In this document: one piece after another, positions 27,035-35,301 of the stretch
Position numbering within the stretch: position 1 is the stretch's first letter
Layout: each line of letters opens with the position of its first letter
DNA from: CAWKDG01 sp963848355
GTDB taxonomy: Bacteria > Actinomycetota > Acidimicrobiia > Acidimicrobiales > UBA8190
Length of the DNA: 64,000 bases
Reading direction: 5' to 3'
NCBI GenBank assembly: GCA_963848355.1
Contig: CAWKDG010000006.1
Span: forward strand, 29,514 to 93,513
The notes under the pieces: model-generated
What the model saw: only the letters and a program-made list of their open reading frames with translations
Databases searched by the model: none
What the model was told of the DNA's origin: nothing
Made by a program: the position numbers and the translations under genes

Positions 27035-29545
27035 ATGCGACGTATTTCGGTGTTGGTGGTCACTGGCGGGTGGTGGCATCTGAGGCGCGGTCGCTTGAGT
27101 CGATTGAACCGTGGTAGCCGAGCGGCCCTAGCTGCGTCTCTGGTGTTCGGGGGTTCGCTCATCGCCGTGGCAGGGACCGCCACGCCGGTCTCGGCGGCCC
27201 CGCCAACCACCTGGACGCAGCAGTCCCCGGCCACGAGCCCACCGGCGCGCTCCGCCGCGTCGATGGCCTACGACGCCGGCACCGGCCAGCTCGTGCTCTT
27301 CGGTGGTGCCGGCGACGCTGGCGCCCTGAGCGACACCTGGACTTGGGACGGCACCACCTGGACGCAGCAGTCCCCGGCCACGAGCCCACCCGCCCGCTCC
27401 GCCGCGTCGATGGCCTACGACGCCGGCACCGGCCAGCTCGTGCTCTTCGGTGGTGCCGGCGACGCTGGCGCCCTGAGCGACACCTGGACTTGGGACGGCA
27501 CCACCTGGACGCAGCAGTCCCCGGCCACGAGCCCACCGGCGCGCTCCGCCGCGTCGATGGCCTACGACGCCGGCACCGGCCAGCTCGTGCTCTTCGGTGG
27601 TGCCGGCGACGCTGGCGCCCTGAGCGACACCTGGACTTGGGACGGCACCACCTGGACGCAGCAGTCCCCGGCCACGAGCCCACCGGCGCGCTCCGCCGCG
27701 TCGATGGCCTACGACGCCGGCACCGGCCAGCTCGTGCTCTTCGGTGGTGCCGGCGACGCTGGCGCCCTGAGCGACACCTGGACTTGGGACGGCACCACCT
27801 GGACGCAGCAGTCCCCGGCCACGAGCCCACCGGCGCGCTCCGCCGCGTCGATGGCCTACGACGCCGGCACCGGCCAGCTCGTGCTCTTCGGTGGTGCCGG
27901 CGACGCTGGCGCCCTGAGCGACACCTGGACTTGGGACGGCACCACCTGGACGCAGCAGTCCCCGGCCACGAGCCCACCCGCCCGCTCCGCCGCGTCGATG
28001 GCCTACGACGCCGGCACCGGCCAGCTCGTGCTCTTCGGTGGTGACGGCGACGCTGGCGCCCTGAGCGACACCTGGACCTTCGGTACGCCGGGAACGGTGC
28101 CCAACTGGTTCGCACCGCCGGCCACGAACGCGCCGGGCGGCGAAGGCGCCTCGATGGCCTACGACCCCGGCACCGGCCAGCTGGTGCTCTTCGGCGGCGG
28201 CGACGGAGACCCCTACGGCAGTGGCGTCCTCGGTAACACCTGGACCTACAACGGCACCACCTGGACGGAGCAGTCCCCGGCCACGAGCCCACCCGCCCGC
28301 GCGTACGGGTCGATGGCTTACGATGCCGCCACCGGCCAGCTGGTGCTTTTCGGCGGCACCAGCGCCGTCAACTACCCCTCGAGCGATCTCGCGGACACCT
28401 GGACTTGGGACGGCATCACCTGGACGCAGCAGTCCCCGGCCACGAGCCCATCCGCCCGCGCCTACGGGTCGATGGCCTATGACGCAGGTACCGGCCAGCT
28501 GGTGCTCTTCGGCGGATACACGAACAGCGGTTTCTCAAATGACACCTGGACTTGGGACGGCACCACCTGGACGCAACTGTCCCCGGCCACGAGCCCACCC
28601 GTGCGCGCCTACGGGTCGATGGCCTATGACGCAGGTACCGGCCAGCTGGTGCTCTTCGGCGGCATACACGCCTTCATCAACTACCTGAGCGACACCTGGA
28701 CATGGGACGGCACCACCTGGACGCAGCTGTTCCCGGCCACGAGCCCCCCCGCCCGCAATGCCGCCTCAATGGCGTATGACGCCAGTACCGGGGAACTGGT
28801 GCTCTTCGGCGGTTACTACGAAACCGACGGCGGCGAAAGCTACCTGGGTGATACCTGGAGCTGGAACGGGAGCAACTGGATGCAGCCGTCCCCGGTCACG
28901 AGCCCCTCCGGGCGCGACGGTGCCTCGATGGCCTTCGACCCTGGTACCGGCCAAATGGTGCTCGTCGACGGTGGCAGCAAAAACGCCGTCTTGGGTGACA
29001 CCTGGACCTATATCCCTCAGATTCCGCAGTCGCTCTCGTTCACCTCGACGGCCCCGTCCGATGCCGTCGTGGGAGGACCCACCTACACGGTGACCACCAC
29101 CTCCGGAGGAGGATCGGGAAACGCGGTGACTGTCACCATCGACGTGTCCTCGACATCAGTGTGCTCGCTGTCGGGATCCACCGTGAGCTTCACCGGGACC
29201 GGCACCTGCACGATCGACGGCAACCAGGCCGGCAACGGCACGTACTCTCCCGCTCCCCAGGCGCAGCAGTCCTTCTCGGTGGGCTACAACCCGGCCTACG
29301 CACCCACCCTCAAGTCTTTCAAGCCCGCCAACGGGAAGGTGGGCAAGAAGGTCACGATCAAAGGCACACATCTGGCGGGAGAGACGCAGGTGAGCTTCAA
29401 CGGCACGCCGGCCACGGTCATCAGGAAGGACACGGCCACCGAGATCATCACCAAGGTCCCCGCCGGAGCCACCACGGGCAAGATCAGTGTCACCACCACG
29501 CGGGGAGGAACGGCCACGAGCACCACGAATTTCACGGTGACGTGA
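27035..29545 (+). CDS. Large secreted Kelch-type repeat protein with TIG/IPT domain
   Basis: About 836 residues from ATG 27035, preceded by a GGGGCGGGGGG stretch. Signal peptide AALAASLVFGGSLIAVAGTA. Twelve or so Kelch-like repeats of about 49 residues follow (WTQQSPATSPPARSAASMAY, DAGTGQLVLFGG, DTWTWDGTT), then an Ig-like domain (SVCSLSGSTVSFTGTGTC) and a C-terminal IPT/TIG domain (SFKPANGKVGKKVTIKGTHL, then SFNGTPATVI). The repeats should close into beta-propellers; the protein is probably a cell-surface or secreted binder. It lies directly after an att-like module in the tRNA-Val accretion zone, so it may be cargo. Confidence 0.88.
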   Translation: MRRISVLVVTGGWWHLRRGRLSRLNRGSRAALAASLVFGGSLIAVAGTATPVSAAPPTTWTQQSPATSPPARSAASMAYDAGTGQLVLFGGAGDAGALSDTWTWDGTTWTQQSPATSPPARSAASMAYDAGTGQLVLFGGAGDAGALSDTWTWDGTTWTQQSPATSPPARSAASMAYDAGTGQLVLFGGAGDAGALSDTWTWDGTTWTQQSPATSPPARSAASMAYDAGTGQLVLFGGAGDAGALSDTWTWDGTTWTQQSPATSPPARSAASMAYDAGTGQLVLFGGAGDAGALSDTWTWDGTTWTQQSPATSPPARSAASMAYDAGTGQLVLFGGDGDAGALSDTWTFGTPGTVPNWFAPPATNAPGGEGASMAYDPGTGQLVLFGGGDGDPYGSGVLGNTWTYNGTTWTEQSPATSPPARAYGSMAYDAATGQLVLFGGTSAVNYPSSDLADTWTWDGITWTQQSPATSPSARAYGSMAYDAGTGQLVLFGGYTNSGFSNDTWTWDGTTWTQLSPATSPPVRAYGSMAYDAGTGQLVLFGGIHAFINYLSDTWTWDGTTWTQLFPATSPPARNAASMAYDASTGELVLFGGYYETDGGESYLGDTWSWNGSNWMQPSPVTSPSGRDGASMAFDPGTGQMVLVDGGSKNAVLGDTWTYIPQIPQSLSFTSTAPSDAVVGGPTYTVTTTSGGGSGNAVTVTIDVSSTSVCSLSGSTVSFTGTGTCTIDGNQAGNGTYSPAPQAQQSFSVGYNPAYAPTLKSFKPANGKVGKKVTIKGTHLAGETQVSFNGTPATVIRKDTATEIITKVPAGATTGKISVTTTRGGTATSTTNFTVT
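27209..28090 (+). repeat. Tandem array of six near-identical 147-bp units
   Basis: Copies begin at 27209, 27356, 27503, 27650, 27797 and 27944, exactly 147 bases apart (49 codons). They differ only at an ACCGGCGCGC/ACCCGCCCGC swap and one GCC/GAC change in the last copy. Later repeats in the gene are diverged. Recent expansion by slippage or recombination; copy number may vary or be mis-assembled. Confidence 0.95.
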
Positions 29546-29958
29546 CGGACCTCGTGTATCGGAGATTGCTGTTCGCCACGTCCAACCGGGTACCGCGTCG
29601 AGACGAATCACCAGTACGGGGTCGAGCGTCCCCTTCTGACGCATGGGCTATTCGTCCGGCCCGTCATGGTGCATCCTCGTGGATCCCCGGGCTGGATTTT
29701 CAGCTCTGAACAACCCCTGGACAGACCGAACCTTAGGACGCGGGCCTGCCCCAGTTTCGGTTTGAACTGGTCGGTGGCTCCCCACTTGACTCCTCGGAGC
29801 ACGGCACACGCGAAGTCAGGAAAGGACACCATCATGACGCCAGTGACATTCAGGTCGGACACGAGTATGGCTATCGACCAAATCGACGACAGCACAACGA
29901 TTTCGAGCGCGTTCGAGTGCTTGAGAGGGTGAGGGGCAAGTGGCACGTCGAATGGCTT
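29546..29958. other. Non-coding gap with degenerate att and IS-end sequence
   Basis: No gene is seen. It includes a TGGCTCCC copy (29775-29782) followed by TTGACTCC, and CTGCCCCAGTTTCGGTTTGA near 29740, which resembles the left end of the IS3 element 220 bases downstream (CTGCCCCAGGTTCGGTTGA). Probably debris of earlier insertions. Confidence 0.45.
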
Positions 29959-30024
29959 GGGTCTGCCCCAGGTTCGGTTGACTCCTAACCTTGCGAGGAA
30001 CACCTCGCTGGAAGGGAGTGGAGG

Positions 30025-30309
30025 GTGCCGAAAGCATTCCCCGAGCAGTTCCGGCGTGATGTCGTGGCCATGGCCCGCCGGCGAGAGCATTCGATGGCAA
30101 AGATCGCCCAGGACTTTGGCATCTCGGAGTCCTGTCTGCACCGTTGGGTGAAGCAGGCCGACGTCGAGGAGGGCGTGCAGGACGGTGTGACGTCAGGCGA
30201 ACGGGCCGAGCTGCGTGAGTTGCGCAAGCGCAACAAGACCCTCGAGCAGGAGAACTACATCCTGCGCCGGGCGGCTGCCTATCTGAGCCAGGGCACGTCC
30301 CCAAAATGA
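30025..30309 (+). CDS. IS3-family transposase OrfA
   Basis: 94 residues from a GTG with GGAGG immediately upstream. Helix-turn-helix KIAQDFGISESCLHRWVKQA and a leucine-zipper-like ELRELRKRNKTLEQENYILR are the standard OrfA parts for binding the element ends and for multimer formation. Its stop overlaps the orfB start by four bases, the usual site for programmed frameshifting or coupling. Confidence 0.92.
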   Translation: MPKAFPEQFRRDVVAMARRREHSMAKIAQDFGISESCLHRWVKQADVEEGVQDGVTSGERAELRELRKRNKTLEQENYILRRAAAYLSQGTSPK

Positions 30310-31164
30310 GATACCCGCTGGTCCGTGACCTTGCCGCCGAAGGCGTTGCTGTGGCGGTGACCTGCCGGGTGCTCGGTTTCTCCAAGCAGGGCTACTTCAA
30401 GTGGCGGCGCCGGCCGGTGTGTCCACGCGACCTCGAGAACGCCTATCTGACCAACGCCGCCGTCGACGTGAACCACGACGATCCGGCCTTCGGCTATCGC
30501 TTTATCGCTGACGAGCTCGGGCGTCTCGGGCATCGAGCCTCGGAGAACCGGGTGTGGCGCCTGTGCTCTGAGCAGCGACTGTGGTCGGCCCACGCCCGCA
30601 AACGGGGACTGAGCCGCCGCCCCGGCCCGCCGGTGCACGACGACCTCGTCGAGCGGGACTTCACCGCCGATGCCCCGAACGAACTGTGGCTCACCGACAT
30701 CACCGAGCACCGCACCCTGGAAGGGAAGCTCTATTGCTGTGTCGTGAAAGACGTCTTCTCCAACCGCATCGTGGGCTATGCCACCGACTCCCGCATGACC
30801 GCCCAGCTCGCTGTCAGGGCCTTGCACCATGCCGTCGCACTTCGGGGACCGGGCGCCACCGTGGTCCACAGCGACCGGGGATCTCAGTCAGTTCCGGTCT
30901 CACGCCTACGTGCGGGCGTTGGCCCGCTTCGGATTGCGGGGCTCGATGGGCCGGGTGGCCGCTTGTGCCGACAATGCCGCCATGGAGTCCTTCTACTCGC
31001 TGCTGCAGAAGAACGTCCTCGACTCGAAGTCCTGGGCGACCCGGGACGAACTGCACCTGGCGATCGTCCACTGGATCGAGCGCACCTATCACCGCCGGCG
31101 CCGTCAGAGGGGGCTCGGGAAGCTCACGCCAATCGAATATGAGACCATCTACAGCGTCGCCTAA
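30306..31164 (+). pseudogene. IS3-family transposase OrfB, inactivated by a 4-bp duplication
   Basis: The first frame has the integrase-core residues WLTDITEH (first Asp) and VVHSDRGSQ (second Asp). There TCAG is duplicated (30884-30891), shifting the frame, and the rest FRSHAYVRALARFGLRGSMG, with the Glu of NAAMESFYSLLQKNV, continues in another frame to 31164. Removing one TCAG restores a normal ~285-residue protein. A precise tandem duplication is more like a real mutation than a homopolymer read error, so this copy is probably dead. Confidence 0.88.
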
Positions 31165-31309
31165 ACGTTGATACGCAACGAGTCAACCGATTTGGGGGCA
31201 GACCCGAGGACCGATCCCGTCATCCCAGGGAGCTTTGAACCATCTAGGAACGGTGCGAAGCTCCCATGCAGCTATCTCAAGTTCGACTGAAGCTGTCGGA
31301 ATCAACCTC

Positions 31310-32074
31310 ATGTCAGCGGACTCTGACCCTGTCCTCCTTAACCTGGACCAGTTTTCCTCGTCACAACAAGCCATGGAGGTGATCGAGCGACATCGAGGCT
31401 TCGATGACGTGGTGAAGCCAGTACTGACTGCGGCCGTCGAATCCATGCCTGGAATGACCATGCTCTTCGCGTTCTGTCAAAGCGCAATAACGAGAGCAAG
31501 GGGCCTGTACGAAGGTGTCGTACGCGAGATTCGATCGTCCAACCATCCTGCCGTCTTCGTGCTCATGCGTCAGCTTGCTGAAACGATCGCCGTCGCTAGA
31601 TATGTCGCCGACAAACCCTCATATGTCCAAGCGCTATTGCGGCCCGAGAAAGAGTGGAAGGCCGGTGAGCCGAAGCGCAAAAGCATTCAGGCCCTCGTTA
31701 GTTACATGGATAGACACTACTCGACGCAGTTCAAGGAACTATATGAGGAGCTGTCCGAGCTGACCCACTTTGGCTCAAAGGCTGTCTGGACATCCCACGC
31801 AATCGTGGACGACGAGGAGCGGAAGACGATGTGGAGCAGTCGGCCCGTTTGGCAAGATCAGCGGACGCTTTACATCGCGTGCGCTCAGCTCCTCGAGTTA
31901 GGTGCTGAGATGGAGCTAGCGCTTGTCGCCTTGGCTGAAACGGTCAAGACTGAGACGGCCGATGAAACAACGAAGGTCGGAGACTTCTTCGATCCACTTG
32001 CCGCTGAATGGCCGCTCGGAGATAACCAAGATGCAACTGGGTGGAGAAAGGGTGCGAAAGGTTTCTCGTCTTGA
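31310..32074 (+). CDS. Hypothetical helical protein
   Basis: 254 residues from ATG 31310. Mostly helical with ITRARGLYEGVVREIRSSNH, PAVFVLMRQLAETIAVARYV and LYEELSELTHFGSKAVWTSH; the R-x-L-x-E and E-L-S-x-x-x-H elements resemble the DUF5677 type, but this is tentative. No membrane segment. Codon choice is less GC-biased than in neighbours, suggesting transfer. It is the last gene before tRNA remnant DR2 and may be cargo of the element that once ended there. Confidence 0.6.
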   Translation: MSADSDPVLLNLDQFSSSQQAMEVIERHRGFDDVVKPVLTAAVESMPGMTMLFAFCQSAITRARGLYEGVVREIRSSNHPAVFVLMRQLAETIAVARYVADKPSYVQALLRPEKEWKAGEPKRKSIQALVSYMDRHYSTQFKELYEELSELTHFGSKAVWTSHAIVDDEERKTMWSSRPVWQDQRTLYIACAQLLELGAEMELALVALAETVKTETADETTKVGDFFDPLAAEWPLGDNQDATGWRKGAKGFSS

Positions 32075-32149
32075 CGTCGTTCGGCACTCTTGGGTCCGCG
32101 TAGTGCACCAGGGTCAGCTTCCGAAGACCGATCGCGGCGCCGCACCGAA

Positions 32150-32169
32150 TGGCTCCCTACTTGGCTCCC
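32150..32169. repeat. TGGCTCCC pair left of DR2
   Basis: Copies at 32150-32157 and 32162-32169. The DNA from here to DR2 matches that left of DR3 (34911-34979): GAATGGCTCCCTA, ATTCGACCG, GTCACGAGC, TTTCCCAGGTC, AATT. Confidence 0.65.
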
Positions 32170-32228
32170 AAGGGCCGATTCGACCGGCTCGTGCGGGTTG
32201 TCACGAGCTTGTTTTCCCAGGTCAAATT

Positions 32229-32274
32229 CGGTGGGCCGTACAGGACTCGAACCTGTGACCCCTTCCGCGTCATG
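32229..32274. repeat. tRNA-Val 3'-end remnant (direct repeat DR2)
   Basis: 44 of 46 bases match the intact tRNA-Val 3' part; the changes are in the CCA end and one anticodon-stem base. Flanked on both sides by TGGCTCCC pairs, as expected for a P/P'-armed attachment site. Confidence 0.88.
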
Positions 32275-32309
32275 GGACGTCCGAACGTCACTCGACGTAA
32301 GTGGATGAC

Positions 32310-32517
32310 ACTCCGTGGCAGGTCAGGAGTCCTAGCGGTGTCAATGCGTGTCAGCCCACGGTAGCCCGGGCCAATCCCCGAATGGCTCCCTACTTGGCTC
32401 CCCGGCGTCTATCGAGCCAGCGGCGACACCGGGCGATCTCGGACCCACGATCCTCCAGCGGAACCGACTGCTCTCGGCAATAGTGGTCGGCCTGGTACCG
32501 TCCTAGACGTCCGATAA
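32310..32517. repeat. Att-flank module, copy 1, with TGGCTCCC pair
   Basis: Diverged copy of 25376-25605 (see there). Contains the TGGCTCCC pair at 32383-32390 and 32395-32402. On the minus strand the shared text reads towards an RRGAK-stop end, which might be the tail of a lost integrase gene. Confidence 0.65.
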
Positions 32518-32540
32518 CGAATTCCGTAGGGCAGTTCTAG

Positions 32541-33263
32541 ATGAGAGGATTTGTGTCGGTGACCCTCCGACTGTCATTGCAAGGAACCTCGATACTCCTA
32601 TTGGCTACCGTGGTTGCATCTTGTAGTCCAGCCCCAACAGGGACGGCCAGCTCTCGGACGACAACGACGACTTCGACCCAGCCGTCAACAACAACGACTA
32701 CGCAATCGCTTCGATCGGTATCTTGGCCAAGCGTGACCGTTCCGGCGGCAGTGTGCCCCGGCTTATCGCAAGTAGTGAAGCTGACCCCATTGACGATGAC
32801 CGCGACCAGCGGAACAATCGGCTCGGCGACGATTCCGGCTCCTGCTGGGCACCAATTCGGAACTCCCGACGACCTCATTCAGGAATACAAAACATTTTAC
32901 GGATCACTTGGACCTGGCGAAAATATCGCTGCCCTCCTTGTGTGGTGCTCCAACACGGGTGGCACCGCCGATGGTCAGATCGAGAACTCGCTGGTTATTT
33001 ATTCATGGGTCTCAGGACAGCTGACCGCCCTCTCGACCCTCACTCCGCAGCAACAATCGGAGGACGGATCCCATGCTCCCTACTTCGACGGATTGGCTGG
33101 GGGCATCACCATCTCGAAGGGGTCCATCACAACCAAGGAGTTGTTCTCGGGCCGACAGGACGCCGTTTGTTGTCCTAGTGGTCGTGCAACCACCCTTTGG
33201 ACATTCAACGGCCACTCATTCTCGCCTACTACAACAGTTCAGGTTCAGCCGGAGGGAAGTTAA
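32541..33263 (+). CDS. Predicted lipoprotein of unknown function
   Basis: 240 residues. Lipobox LATVVASC near residue 27, then a Thr/Ser-rich linker (SSRTTTTTSTQPSTTTTTQ) and a globular domain with LVWCSNTGGTADGQIENSL and DAVCCPSGRATTLWTFNG, which holds three Cys. Looks like the LppP/LprE type of actinobacterial lipoprotein, but no certain match. It begins about 25 bases after an att-flank module, matching the exported-gene pattern of this zone. Confidence 0.75.
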   Translation: MRGFVSVTLRLSLQGTSILLLATVVASCSPAPTGTASSRTTTTTSTQPSTTTTTQSLRSVSWPSVTVPAAVCPGLSQVVKLTPLTMTATSGTIGSATIPAPAGHQFGTPDDLIQEYKTFYGSLGPGENIAALLVWCSNTGGTADGQIENSLVIYSWVSGQLTALSTLTPQQQSEDGSHAPYFDGLAGGITISKGSITTKELFSGRQDAVCCPSGRATTLWTFNGHSFSPTTTVQVQPEGS

Positions 33264-33421
33264 GCCCCGTCGAGATGAGGCGGTCCTGACGGTCGTCTCG
33301 GGCAAACAGGCGACCGTTCCAGTGACCGACATTCGGCGATCGCGTGCGCTCGTTCACTGGGCGCTCGGAATACTGAACGCCAACGGTCTGACATCCTCTA
33401 GATATCCCACGGTTCCAACTG

Positions 33422-34642
33422 TCAAGCAACTTCGGCAAGGGGAGCCGTCCGGTGGGCCCAGGCGATGGTCTCGTCGTAGCCCGTGTGGCTCTCGAGGCAG
33501 CCGTGGAGGATGCCGACCAGTCGGTTCCCGAGGGCCCGGAGAGCGGCGTGATGGGTGTCACCTGCCGCTCGTCGGGTGTCGTATAGGGCCCGGGCGCCAG
33601 GTGAGGCGGTGAGGGCAGCGAAGGCCCACAGGTAGATGGCATCACCCAGACGGTGATTCCGGGCGAAGCGGGCCAGCACCACCCGCTTGGTCCCCGACGC
33701 CCGGGTGATAGGTGACGTGCCGGCGCAGTTCTTGCGAGACTTGGGGGTGCCATAGCGGTTCGGCTCATCACCGAACTCGCCCAGCACCCGGGCGCCGAGG
33801 ATGGTCCCCAGTCCTGGCAGGGATCGGACCACCTCGGCATCCGGGTGCTGTTCAAAACCCGCTTCGAGCTCCCCGGCCAGGGTGGCGATCTGGGCCACCA
33901 TGGTGGCGATCACGGCCACACTGGCGGTCACCGACGCCCCCATGGCGCTCGACACCGCCGCCGGTGCGGCGAGCTGCTCAGCCCGCAGAGCCTCTTGGAT
34001 CTCGGCCGCCCTGTCGTCGATCCGGCGCTGACGGCCGCCTCGGCGCAAGGCGGCGGCGATCTTCGACTGTGACATGGTCCGGCCCAGCTCGGGGGTCGGC
34101 GCTAGGCGAAGCACTTCGAGCGCATCGCCGCTGGCCAGGTCGTCAAAGGCGACCAGAGCGGCCGGATAGAACTCCCGCAGCGTCGAGCGCAGCAGGTTCG
34201 TCTGGCGCTTCCTCGACCACACCATCGTCTGATGGGCCCGGGCCAGCACCTTCACCACCTGCACCGTCTCGGAGTCGGCGGCCACGGGTCGGTGGTTGTG
34301 GCGGTCGGTGCGGACCATGTCGGCCAGCACTTTGGCGTCCCCAGGATCGGACTTGGCCCCCGAAGTCGAGTGTCGGTCCCGGTAACGCGACGTCGACATC
34401 GGGTTGACGGCGAACACCTCGTAGCCGGCGGCCACCAGCGCCGTCACGAACAGGCCCCGGTCGGTCTCGATCCCGATGACCACCTCACCGGGTTCCTCGA
34501 CGTGGTCACCGACCAGGTCATGGAACCGGGCGATGCCCTCCACTCCTTCGGGAAGACGGCCGCCACCGAGGCGTTTGCCGTCCTCGTCCTCCACGTACAC
34601 GTCGTGGTGGGCCTCGGCCCAGTCCACCCCTACGAAGATCAT
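33422..34642 (-). CDS. IS110-family transposase (DEDD recombinase)
   Basis: 406 residues from ATG 34642; AGGAGAGGG lies 7 bases before. The N-terminal DEDD/RuvC-like domain has FVGVDWAEAHHDVYV, VVIGIETDRGLF and SDPGDAKVLADMVRTD; the C-terminal part has the transposase-20 motif LPGLGTILGARVLGEFGDEP and the Ser-containing NRYGTPKSRKNCAGTSPITR. IS110 enzymes recombine without inverted repeats, guided by a bridge RNA from the element's non-coding end. The frame is complete, so the element could be active. It sits between DR2 and DR3. Confidence 0.92.
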   Translation of the reverse strand: MIFVGVDWAEAHHDVYVEDEDGKRLGGGRLPEGVEGIARFHDLVGDHVEEPGEVVIGIETDRGLFVTALVAAGYEVFAVNPMSTSRYRDRHSTSGAKSDPGDAKVLADMVRTDRHNHRPVAADSETVQVVKVLARAHQTMVWSRKRQTNLLRSTLREFYPAALVAFDDLASGDALEVLRLAPTPELGRTMSQSKIAAALRRGGRQRRIDDRAAEIQEALRAEQLAAPAAVSSAMGASVTASVAVIATMVAQIATLAGELEAGFEQHPDAEVVRSLPGLGTILGARVLGEFGDEPNRYGTPKSRKNCAGTSPITRASGTKRVVLARFARNHRLGDAIYLWAFAALTASPGARALYDTRRAAGDTHHAALRALGNRLVGILHGCLESHTGYDETIAWAHRTAPLAEVA

Positions 34643-34979
34643 CTGGGTCCCTCTCCTCGTCCGACCGGCATCAACACGAGCCCGAGGACCCCAGCAGCTT
34701 CCTAATGGACAGTGCTCGAGGCACGACATCCCACCAGCCGTCACGGGAACCTCACCAACCACCAGGGGCACGATCTAGAGGTAGGGCTCAAGGCCCTGGC
34801 CAAAGCAGTGCTCACCTGATGGCGGCTCGGCAACCAGCCTCACTCAGTCATGAAGTGAGGAGGTCGACCCCCATTAGGTCGACTCACAGCCGACGGAAGC
34901 ATCGCCGGTCGAATGGCTCCCTAAGGGTGAATTCGACCGCCTCCGCGAACCGTCACGAGCCCGTTTCCCAGGTCGAATT

Positions 34980-35024
34980 TGGTGGGCCGTACAGGACTCG
35001 AACCTGTGACCCCTTGCGCGTCAT
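34980..35024. repeat. attL: tRNA-Val 3'-end remnant (DR3)
   Basis: 45 bases identical to the intact tRNA-Val 3' part. Marks the distal end of the 11.4-kb element and the start of the older remnants to its left. A single TGGCTCCC lies 59 bases to the left (34914). Confidence 0.92.
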
Positions 35025-35037
35025 TTCAGTAGTGCTC

Positions 35038-35160
35038 GTGAGGCCTCGCGAGGGTGGTGAGGTCTGAGCAGGTGAGGGGTGGTGCCGGTCCCCGTCCCGT
35101 GAGGTCTGGTGAGGCCTCGCGAGGGCGACGCGGTAGAGGTTCGTTGACACGACGTTGACA
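35038..35160. repeat. attL-side repeats: GTGAGG series, CCTCGCGAGG palindromes, GTTGACA pair
   Basis: GTGAGGCCTCGCGAGGG occurs twice (from about 35038 and 35109), with further GTGAGG copies between; each includes the palindrome CCTCGCGAGG. Then GTTGACA at 35143-35149 and 35154-35160, 11 bases apart. The same GTTGACA pair and spacing is present beside attR (46354-46371). Likely binding sites for integrase or excisionase. Confidence 0.55.
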
Positions 35161-35301
35161 CGCCGCTGGGCCTCACCGTTGTTACCGGTTGGTACTCTCC
35201 ACTCCCCGAGTAAGCCATTCCACCTGGTTGGCACCAATAAGGACACGCGTACTCGTCACCCCCCCTTGTGTCACCGGAATAGACGAAGCTAAGCCGTCGT
35301 C

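Larger units (their letters stand above)
29959..31205 (+). mobile_element. IS3-family insertion sequence
   Basis: About 1.25 kb bounded by imperfect inverted repeats: GGGTCTGCCCC..TCGGTTGACTC on the left (29959-29983) and its complement GAGTCAACCGA..GGGGGCAGACCC on the right (31180-31205). It carries orfA and a frameshifted orfB. No target duplication is evident. It lies inside the 26.7-32.2 kb segment of the tRNA-Val accretion zone. Confidence 0.85.

Noticed and set aside
27209..28090. Regular repeats as a possible CRISPR array
   Set aside because: The 147-bp units are contiguous, in frame and encode Kelch repeats; there are no unique spacers or cas genes.
27159..28292. Long Arg-rich open frame antisense to the Kelch gene
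   Set aside because: It is a by-product of GC-rich repeated codons on the other strand, with no ribosome site or family likeness.
29666..29932. Frame between the Kelch gene and the IS3 element
   Set aside because: Its sequence overlaps degenerate att and IS-end debris and shows no domain pattern.
26699..35024. The three tRNA-Val remnants as separate tRNA genes
   Set aside because: Each lacks the acceptor 5' strand, D-arm and half of the anticodon stem, so none can fold as a tRNA.
34953..35246. Minus-strand frame across attL
   Set aside because: It merely translates the tRNA remnant and repeat-rich flank; the tRNA part (TRKGSQVRVLYGPP) appears at every copy.
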